Shown one piece after another: positions 6,146-11,973 of a stretch of 15,211 bases of DNA. The stretch spans positions 1 through 15,211 of the forward strand of contig JBGCED010000113.1 of NCBI GenBank assembly GCA_045106055.1, given 5' to 3'. This stretch comes from JBGCED01 sp045106055 (GTDB lineage: Bacteria > Pseudomonadota > Alphaproteobacteria > CBDDJK01). How positions within the stretch are numbered: position 1 is the stretch's first letter; each line of letters opens with the position of its first letter. The position numbers and the translations under genes were made by a program. The notes under the pieces were generated by a model, which saw only the letters and a list, made by a program, of their open reading frames with translations, was not told the origin of the DNA and searched no databases.

Positions 6146-7951
6146 ATGCCTTCAGCAGAAATATTGGATATTTTAATGTTTGCCACGGCATGTGGCTTTA
6201 TTTTAATGGGGTTTCCCGTTGCCTTCACCCTTGCAGGAACGGCGTTAATCTTTGCGGGAATTGGTTTTGCAATTGGTGTGTTTGATTGGCAATTCGTCCA
6301 AGCCCTAACCAATCGTATTTTTGGCAATGCCATGTGGAACGAGGTTTTGATTGCCGTTCCCCTCTTTGTGTTTATGGGGGTCATGCTGGAAAAATCCAAA
6401 GTTGCCGAAGAATTGCTTGAAACCATGGGCGCATTATTTGGGTCCTTGCGCGGGGGGCTTGGCATATCGGTTGCCGTGGTTGGTATGCTGCTTGCGGCAT
6501 CAACGGGGATTGTTGGCGCAACCGTGGTTACCATGGGCTTGATGAGCTTGCCAACCATGCTAAAGCGCGGTTATGATCCTGCGCTTTCTTGCGGGATGAT
6601 CTGTGCTGCGGGAACGCTTGGTCAAATCATTCCGCCTTCGATTGTGTTGGTGATTTTGGGGGATCAATTATCCTATGCCTATGTTGATGCACAGCGTAAT
6701 ATCGGGAATTGGTCGCCAGAACCCATTTCGGTGGGCGATTTATTTGCAGCCGCCTTATTGCCTGGGTTGATGCTGGTTGGGCTTTATATTCTGTATCAAA
6801 TTGTGATGGCGATTGTGCGCCCCAGCAGCTCTCCTGCGATTGAAAAAACAGAACATGATGCGCATTTAATGGTGCGGGTAATGCATGCGCTATTGCCGCC
6901 CGTGCTGCTAATTGTTGCGGTGTTGGGTTCAATCTTGGCTGGCGTTGCAACCCCAACCGAAGCTGCTGCGGTTGGCGGGGTTGGTTCATTATTATTGGCG
7001 GGGATTCGGGTTAAAGAATTAAAAATGCCGCTGGATCATATGGAACCCGAAGGGCGCATGGATGCCTTTACCCGCCAAATTGGGGTGGTGATTGGCGGCG
7101 GATTGTCAGGCTTGCTGCTGGGCAGCTTGGTGTTTCAAGCAACGCTTATCGGCTTATTTGCGGGGATTGTGCTTGGCTTCTTGCTGGGGGGAACAGGCAT
7201 TTTAAAGCGGTTTCTGTTCTGGCTTGATGGGCTTAGCGGCGCAAAGCTGCCGATTTACATGGCGGCGCTTGCTTTAATTGTGATTTTACTGCTGCATAAT
7301 TTGGTGGATATGCGCATGGGGCTGGAGAATGTTTCTGTTGGCAGCTATGTCGCGCTAGGGCTTGCCATCATCGCTTGTATCGTGATGAGCTGGGGCGTGA
7401 TTATTTCGCTTTACCGCGTATGGGCAACGGGGATTTTAACTGTGGTTAATCGCCAAACCATGGAAATATCCTCTATGGTGTTTGTGATCCTGATTGGGGC
7501 TGCTTTATTTTCACTTGTGTTTCGCGGGCTTGGTGGCGAAGAAATGGTGCATGCCGCATTAAATGACTTGCCAGGTGGCATTTGGGGCGCGTTGCTGGTG
7601 GTGATGCTGGTGATTTTTATTCTGGGATTTTTCTTGGATTTTATTGAAATTACCTTTGTTGTTGTGCCAATGGTTGTGCCTGTATTATTGTCCAATGATG
7701 TGATCAGCCCGATTTGGATCGGGATTTTGATTGCGATGAATTTGCAAACCTCTTTCCTAACGCCGCCCTTTGGTTTTTCGTTATTTTATTTGCGCGGGGT
7801 TGCGCCAAAGACGGTGACGACCATGCAAATTTATCGCGGGGTGCTGCCCTTTGTGATGCTTCAAGTGCTGGCATTATTAATTGTTGCCTTATTTCCAGAG
7901 CTTGCAAATTGGCTTCCGCGCGTTATTTTCGGCACAGATTTCAGGATGTAA
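6146..7951 (+). CDS. dctM: TRAP transporter large permease (DctM family), long form
   Basis: The ion-coupled transport subunit of the TRAP system. It is 601 residues, against roughly 430 for ordinary DctM. Residues 1-288 follow the family pattern: MGFPVAFTLAG, VPLFVFMGVMLEKS, ASTGIVGATVVTMGLMSLP, SCGMICAAGTLGQIIPPSIVLVILGD and GVATPTEAAAVG. Family similarity resumes at about 429 with the segment corresponding to VFVILIGAALFS, then LGFFLDFIEITFVVVP and LTPPFGFSLFYLRGVAP. Between them, about residues 289-428 add a charged loop (LDHMEPEGRMDAFTRQ) and several extra hydrophobic segments. Long DctM forms are known, and some are annotated with the mannitol/chloroaromatic group. The ATG at 6146 has AAAGGA (6131-6136), which covers the dctQ stop region, 9 nt upstream, indicating coupling. 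No terminator is seen after the TAA. Confidence 0.93.
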   Translation: MPSAEILDILMFATACGFILMGFPVAFTLAGTALIFAGIGFAIGVFDWQFVQALTNRIFGNAMWNEVLIAVPLFVFMGVMLEKSKVAEELLETMGALFGSLRGGLGISVAVVGMLLAASTGIVGATVVTMGLMSLPTMLKRGYDPALSCGMICAAGTLGQIIPPSIVLVILGDQLSYAYVDAQRNIGNWSPEPISVGDLFAAALLPGLMLVGLYILYQIVMAIVRPSSSPAIEKTEHDAHLMVRVMHALLPPVLLIVAVLGSILAGVATPTEAAAVGGVGSLLLAGIRVKELKMPLDHMEPEGRMDAFTRQIGVVIGGGLSGLLLGSLVFQATLIGLFAGIVLGFLLGGTGILKRFLFWLDGLSGAKLPIYMAALALIVILLLHNLVDMRMGLENVSVGSYVALGLAIIACIVMSWGVIISLYRVWATGILTVVNRQTMEISSMVFVILIGAALFSLVFRGLGGEEMVHAALNDLPGGIWGALLVVMLVIFILGFFLDFIEITFVVVPMVVPVLLSNDVISPIWIGILIAMNLQTSFLTPPFGFSLFYLRGVAPKTVTTMQIYRGVLPFVMLQVLALLIVALFPELANWLPRVIFGTDFRM

Positions 7952-7965
7952 CCCGCGATCTAACC

Positions 7966-7991
7966 GTTTAAATAAGGGTTGGTTTAAATAA
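7966..7991. repeat. Direct repeat GTTTAAATAA between dctM and fliM
   Basis: Two identical 10-nt copies at 7966-7975 and 7982-7991, 16 nt apart, each containing the palindrome TTTAAA. They lie in the 138-nt gap between dctM and fliM. They may be part of a regulatory region for fliM or chance in AT-rich DNA. I see no clear sigma28 or sigma54 promoter in this gap. Confidence 0.45.
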
Positions 7992-8089
7992 ATCCATTCT
8001 TCATATTGCGGATCAAACGAATCGTGATACTGTTATTTTCTTTGATTTAAATTACAATGATGGCAACGCAAATAACGGATATCTGATTG

Positions 8090-9256
8090 ATGGCTGGCGA
8101 TGATACAGATGATTTAGATGCAGATGACATGGCAGCAGCCATGGCAGATGAGATGGAAAATGAAGCTGCAGCAGCCAATCAGCAAGATGATTTAGGCGCA
8201 GGCGGCGATGATGTGCAAAGCGCAGCAGATGCCGATGATGGCGATGATTTCTTAAAAGATTGGGAAGGCTTTAATCCTGCCTTGGACGAAGCGCTTGATA
8301 ATGCGACGGGGCGCGCGTTAAATCAGGATGAAATTGACAATCTGCTTGGCTTTGACGAAGAAAATGTCAATAAAGAGGGCGTTACAGGCATTGAAGCCAT
8401 CATTGAATCGGGCATGGTGTCTTATGAACGCTTGCCGATGCTCGAGATTGTGTTTGACCGTTTGGTGCGAATGCTTTCAACCTCGTTGCGTAACTTTACT
8501 TCTGATAATGTTGAAATTTCCATTGATGCGGTGCGCTCTGTGCGCTTTGGCGATTACCTAAATTCCATTCCGCTTCCTGCAATGATGGCCGTGTTTAAAG
8601 CCGAAGAATGGGACAATTTTGGGCTGATCACGGTTGATTCTTCCTTGATTTATTCGATTGTTGATGTGTTGCTGGGCGGACGGCGCGGCACGGCGACCAT
8701 GCGGATTGAGGGGCGGCCTTACACCACGATTGAGCGCAATTTGGTTGAACGGATGATCGCGGTTATTTTAAATGATTTATCGCAAGCCTTTGAGCCTTTA
8801 TCATCGGTTGCGATGCGCTTTGATCGTTTGGAAACCAACCCTCGATTTGCGACCATTGCGCGCCCTGCCAATGCTGCAATCGTTGCAAGGCTTAGGATTG
8901 ATATGGAAGATCGCGGCGGCAGGCTTGATCTGCTGCTGCCCTATGCTACGCTTGAACCTGTGCGCGAAGTGTTGCTACAAATGTTTATGGGCGAGAAATT
9001 TGGGCGTGACTCCATTTGGGAAAATCACCTTGCAACCGAATTATGGTTCACTGATATTAAATTGCGTGCTGTCTTGGATGAAACAATCATCGGACTTGAT
9101 ACCGTGCTAAATTGGGAAGTTGGGTCGTTTCTGCCCCTATCCAACCAAGCAGAGCATGATATTAAGGTCAAATGCGGTGATGCGGATTTATTCAAGGGAA
9201 AGCTTGGCAATCGCAACGGTAATATTGCGGTGCGCATTGATTCCATCATTAAATAA
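8090..9256 (+). CDS. fliM: Flagellar motor switch protein FliM with acidic N-terminal extension
   Basis: FliM is the middle ring protein of the flagellar C-ring; it binds phosphorylated CheY and sets rotation direction or speed. The 388 residues include the CheY-binding motif LNQDEIDNLLGF at 77-88 (extreme N-terminus in E. coli), the CheC-like middle domain (about 105-300) with LRNFTSDNVEIS, SIPLPAMMAVFKAEEWD and a GxLLxG-like VLLGGRRG, and the C-terminal SpoA/FliN-like domain (about 305-388). The first 76 residues are Asp/Ala-rich and disordered-looking; similar extensions occur, as I recall, in Rhodospirillales FliM. The frame opens at TTG 8087, but ATG 8090 is the better start with ACGGA about 10 nt upstream. 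No other flagellar gene is adjacent, so this is an isolated or split-off fliM. Confidence 0.95.
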   Translation: MAGDDTDDLDADDMAAAMADEMENEAAAANQQDDLGAGGDDVQSAADADDGDDFLKDWEGFNPALDEALDNATGRALNQDEIDNLLGFDEENVNKEGVTGIEAIIESGMVSYERLPMLEIVFDRLVRMLSTSLRNFTSDNVEISIDAVRSVRFGDYLNSIPLPAMMAVFKAEEWDNFGLITVDSSLIYSIVDVLLGGRRGTATMRIEGRPYTTIERNLVERMIAVILNDLSQAFEPLSSVAMRFDRLETNPRFATIARPANAAIVARLRIDMEDRGGRLDLLLPYATLEPVREVLLQMFMGEKFGRDSIWENHLATELWFTDIKLRAVLDETIIGLDTVLNWEVGSFLPLSNQAEHDIKVKCGDADLFKGKLGNRNGNIAVRIDSIIK

Positions 9257-9266
9257 GGGATTTGTC

Positions 9267-9290
9267 GCATAACAAGCATGCTTGTTATGC
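9267..9290. repeat. Perfect 24-bp palindrome between fliM and tRNA-Pro
   Basis: The half-site GCATAACAAGCA (9267-9278) is followed at once by its exact reverse complement (9279-9290). It begins 10 nt after the fliM stop codon. As RNA it would form a tight hairpin on either strand, but neither strand has a T tract after it, so it is not a classical terminator. It lies in the convergent gap between fliM (plus) and the tRNA (minus) and could end both transcripts with Rho, protect a 3' end, or bind a dimeric protein. Confidence 0.75.
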
Positions 9291-9315
9291 AGCATCTTGC
9301 TTGAAATAGGGGAAT

Positions 9316-9392
9316 TGGTCGGAGCGGCAGGATTTGAACCTGCGACCTTTCGCCCCCCAGACGAGTGCGCTACCAGGCTGCGCCACGCTCCG
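9316..9392 (-). tRNA. tRNA-Pro(GGG), CCA encoded
   Basis: A 77-nt cloverleaf read on the minus strand: acceptor CGGAGCG pairs with CGCTCCG, then A73 and an encoded CCA. The D arm is GCGC/GCGC, and the T arm GCAGG/CCTGC holds the TTCAAAT loop. The anticodon loop is CTGGGGG, giving anticodon GGG, which reads CCC and CCU proline codons. The anticodon stem CTCGT/GCGAA has a C27-A43 mismatch at its outermost pair and a T-G pair at its innermost; the other three pairs are standard. The 3' end faces the palindrome and fliM. No strong promoter is evident in the roughly 100 nt upstream. Confidence 0.95.
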
Positions 9393-9491
9393 ACATGTTA
9401 AATCATTAAGATGATTAGTCATTAAAGATAATTTATGTGCTTATAGGCAATATGGAAACAGCAAGCAAGCCAAAAATAAATACGCTAATGC

Positions 9492-10691
9492 CTATTTGAA
9501 ATATTGAAATTCATACCATGCTTTGATGATTGCGCGCTCTTCGGGTTCCATCGCGGTGATGTTTGCGGGGGGCATTGCGTTGCTGATGCCAGCTTGCAAG
9601 TAAATTTGGCGGGTATTGCGCATAATATTTTCAATGCTATCAAGCGCAACGCCGCGCGGGGCAATAATAATGCCAGGCCAAGCGGGGTCTTGCGCATGGC
9701 ACATGGCACAGCGATTTTCCACAATGCTTGATACAATTTCATTTTCTGTAAATTCACTGGCATTAGCAGGATGATTAAGGCTTGAAAGCCACATCACCGC
9801 AAGAAATAAAATCGCCGCAATGCCAAATGCCCAATATGGTTTTCCCTTATCGCTATGCATTTGATTGAAGAAATAACGAACCGCCGCCCCTGATAGGAAG
9901 ATAAGCGGTGCCATCACCCAATTATATGGGCTTGCAAATGCCAAAGGATAATGATTGGAAAGCATCAAGAAAATAACGCCCAGCACCAAATAATTATTAT
10001 GGGTTGAGCGCTGCTTTGCTTGCAGCCCCAATTTAGGATCAGGCTTGTTGCCAGCCTTTAGCGCCGCAACCACTTTTTTCTGATTGGGAATAATGGTAAA
10101 AAATACATTGCAGGTCATAATGGTTGCGGTAAATGCCCCAATATGCAGCATGGCTGCGCGCCCGCTAAACAGCTGGCTATAGGCATAAGACACCAAAATC
10201 AGCATTAAAAATAAAAATAGCGATAAATAATAATTATTTTTACCAAGCGGCAGTCGGCATATAAAATCATATAGCACAAAGCCAATTATCAATGACAGAA
10301 GGGAAATCAGTATTGCCTGATTGGGGCTAAGCGGCATAATGTCAGGATCAATCAATAATAATTCCGCGCCTGCATAATAGACCACAAACATCAAAAAAGA
10401 TCCCGAAATCAGGGTCATATAGGATTCCCATTTAAACCAAATCAGCTTTTCTGGCATATTGGGGGGGGCAATTAAATATTTTTGAATATGATAAAAGCCG
10501 CCGCCATGCACTTGCCATTGTTCGCCATGAACCCCCTTTGGCAAATGATCTTTATGCTGCAAACCCAAATCAAGCGCGATAAAATAAAAAGACGAGCCAA
10601 CCCATGCAATCGCGGTAATGACATGCAGCCATCGCAAGACAAAGGAAAGCCATTCCCAAAATAACGGATATTCATAACTTAATTCAACCAT
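9492..10691 (-). CDS. puuD: Membrane urate hydroxylase PuuD with C-terminal cytochrome c domain
   Basis: A 399-residue protein. The N-terminal part (about 1-300) is the integral-membrane urate oxidase domain (Pfam PF06181), with the signature LRWLHVITAIAWVGSSFYFI in the first helix, the HGGGFYHIQKY loop, FKWESYMTLISG, and about eight helices. The C-terminal part (about 310-399) is a small cytochrome c domain with heme-binding CAMCH (328-332) and a likely axial Met in ISNAMPPAN (about Met373). PuuD oxidises urate to 5-hydroxyisourate in purine breakdown and passes electrons to the respiratory chain rather than making hydrogen peroxide, as known for the family. The frame opens at Met 10730, but ATG 10691 has AGAG 5 nt upstream and gives an N-terminus right before the first helix, so it is preferred. 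No other purine catabolic gene is visible nearby. Confidence 0.92.
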   Translation of the reverse strand: MVELSYEYPLFWEWLSFVLRWLHVITAIAWVGSSFYFIALDLGLQHKDHLPKGVHGEQWQVHGGGFYHIQKYLIAPPNMPEKLIWFKWESYMTLISGSFLMFVVYYAGAELLLIDPDIMPLSPNQAILISLLSLIIGFVLYDFICRLPLGKNNYYLSLFLFLMLILVSYAYSQLFSGRAAMLHIGAFTATIMTCNVFFTIIPNQKKVVAALKAGNKPDPKLGLQAKQRSTHNNYLVLGVIFLMLSNHYPLAFASPYNWVMAPLIFLSGAAVRYFFNQMHSDKGKPYWAFGIAAILFLAVMWLSSLNHPANASEFTENEIVSSIVENRCAMCHAQDPAWPGIIIAPRGVALDSIENIMRNTRQIYLQAGISNAMPPANITAMEPEERAIIKAWYEFQYFK

Positions 10692-10752
10692 TATCGCTCT
10701 TTCATAATTTATCTTAAAGCCTTTAATCATAACTTTAGCGATTTTTTCAGTT

Positions 10753-10781
10753 TTGACAAATTTCTTTTAATGGTTTAATTG
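10753..10781 (+). promoter_or_regulatory. Promoter for the glycosyltransferase gene, possibly shared with puuD
   Basis: TTGACA (10753-10758) is followed after 17 nt by TAATTG (10776-10781), a weak -10. Transcription would begin near 10788, almost at the ATG at 10789, so the message may be leaderless; no Shine-Dalgarno precedes that ATG. The same 6 bp read on the minus strand give TTGTCA, followed after 16 nt by TAAAGT (minus strand of 10731-10736), a possible puuD promoter. Confidence 0.4.
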
Positions 10782-10788
10782 AATTTTT

Positions 10789-11868
10789 ATGGTGATCGCT
10801 CCAAGAAACTTAAAATCAATAAGCTTTAAAACGGTGATGCGTGATGATAAAATGCCGCGCTCGCTTTATTATATAGAGCTGATAAACGCCTTTAAGCAGC
10901 ATTTCACCCTTATCGAAGATGATGATCCCAGACAGGCTGATTTTTATATTCCCCATGAAGATATGATCTGTGAATGGAACTGGCCGCATCATGCCACCAA
11001 GGATGCGCATTATAAATTATCAAATAGCCAAACCAATTATGTGCGCGGCCATTCAAGGCAAGTTGGCACGAAGCAAGCATGGGACGCAAATGGGTTGCTG
11101 GTAAGCTATGTCTATCATTTATGTCAATGGGCGGCAAAGAATCCAGACAAAAAATTATTTATATTGAATATGCATCCTTGGTATTCGCTGACGGCGAATC
11201 TTCGCCTTTATCCCAATATTTATTATGCACGCGCTTGTGCGGTAACACATGAATTAAGCATGATGAATAAAATCATCAGCTTTCCCGCGCCGCCTATCCA
11301 GCGCGGCAAGGGTCAATTTCAAGCGGGAACGCGCAAATTCAAAGCAAGCTTTCAAGGGGTAAATAGCCATGAATGCCGCCAAAAACTTACCGAATTGCAT
11401 AATGACAATGACATCATCGTGAAATTATTTCAATCTGATCGTCATCAGCATATTCGCTTGGACGCGATGCAGGATCAAACAGATATAAAAACAGGCGATT
11501 ATGAATATCGCAGCTTAATGGAAAATAGCGATTTTGCCTTTGTTCCGCGCGGGGATGCGCTTTATTCCTATCGCTTGCTGGAAGCCATGTCGTTTAACAC
11601 CATTCCCATTATTATTTCAGATGGCTGGCTGCTTCCCTTTCACCGCACGGTGCCGTGGCCCTTATTCTCGCTGCATGTTTCAAGCGATCGGATTAAATTC
11701 ATTCCAAATATTTTAAACCGCATTCCACCAGAAAAAATCCTAGCAATGCGCCGCCATTTAAGCCATTGGTATCAAAATTCTTTTGCTAATATCGGATGTT
11801 TTTTAAAACAAAATATAGAGGAAATAGAAGCGATTGATCATTATGTTGAGCGCTATGATCAGTTTTAA
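10789..11868 (+). CDS. Exostosin-like (GT47 family) glycosyltransferase
   Basis: A 359-residue protein without signal peptide or membrane helix, so probably cytoplasmic. The C-terminal half carries the exostosin signature: SDFAFVPRGDALYSYRLLEA (247-266) followed by IPIIISDGWLLPF (272-284), the nucleotide-sugar binding region of GT47 enzymes. Upstream, LFILNMHPWYSL (123-134) and NIYYARA fit the family's N-terminal domain. GT47 enzymes transfer sugars in heparan sulfate and plant wall synthesis; bacterial members are usually linked to surface polysaccharides. The donor and acceptor here are unknown, and no other polysaccharide genes are next to it. The start at 10789 lacks a ribosome site. Met17 (10837) and Met22 (10852) are alternatives, with a weak ACGG before the former. 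Codons look like those of its neighbours. Confidence 0.82.
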   Translation: MVIAPRNLKSISFKTVMRDDKMPRSLYYIELINAFKQHFTLIEDDDPRQADFYIPHEDMICEWNWPHHATKDAHYKLSNSQTNYVRGHSRQVGTKQAWDANGLLVSYVYHLCQWAAKNPDKKLFILNMHPWYSLTANLRLYPNIYYARACAVTHELSMMNKIISFPAPPIQRGKGQFQAGTRKFKASFQGVNSHECRQKLTELHNDNDIIVKLFQSDRHQHIRLDAMQDQTDIKTGDYEYRSLMENSDFAFVPRGDALYSYRLLEAMSFNTIPIIISDGWLLPFHRTVPWPLFSLHVSSDRIKFIPNILNRIPPEKILAMRRHLSHWYQNSFANIGCFLKQNIEEIEAIDHYVERYDQF

Positions 11869-11897
11869 ATTTTTGCGCAACCCGCTTGAATCATAGA

Positions 11898-11912
11898 ATG
11901 CTTGAAAAGCAT
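11898..11912. repeat. Small hairpin ATGCTT-gaa-AAGCAT
   Basis: A perfect 6-bp inverted repeat with a 3-nt loop lies 30 nt after the glycosyltransferase stop. No T tract follows, so it is a poor terminator. It overlaps the -35 element of the predicted degP promoter, so it could instead be an operator or simply chance. Confidence 0.35.
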
Positions 11913-11928
11913 GGATTTATGCTTATAT
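11901..11928 (+). promoter_or_regulatory. Candidate RpoH (sigma32) heat-shock promoter for degP
   Basis: CTTG (11901-11904, extended CTTGAA) is followed after 17 nt by CTTATAT (11922-11928). This equals the alphaproteobacterial heat-shock consensus as I recall it, CTTG-N17-CYTATNT. The overlapping TTGAAA-N16-TATATC also resembles sigma70. It lies about 45 nt before the degP start, a suitable distance, and heat-shock control fits a Do-type protease. Confidence 0.55.
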
Positions 11929-11973
11929 CTTGCTTTGGAATAAATACTCAAAAAAGGCACAAAAGGAATGATA

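Noticed and set aside
6025..6558. A 177-codon minus-strand frame opposite dctQ and dctM
   Set aside because: It is the reverse of membrane-protein codons, rich in Pro, Thr and Lys, with no known motif, and conflicts with two well-supported genes.
7411..7695. A 94-codon minus-strand frame inside dctM
   Set aside because: It is entirely inside the conserved C-terminal part of DctM and has shadow composition (Thr, Ile and Lys rich).
8057..8079. Possible sigma54 promoter (TGGCA) before fliM
   Set aside because: The required GC-rich -12 element (TTGC) at the fixed spacing is absent.
8057..8086. Nine-residue upstream open frame ending just before the fliM start
   Set aside because: It has no ribosome site and no attenuation-like codon bias or hairpin; short frames of this kind occur often by chance.
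9444..9495. Inverted repeat ATAGGCA / TGCCTAT after puuD as a terminator
   Set aside because: The arms are only 7 bp with a 38-nt loop, one arm overlaps the stop codon, and no T tract follows.
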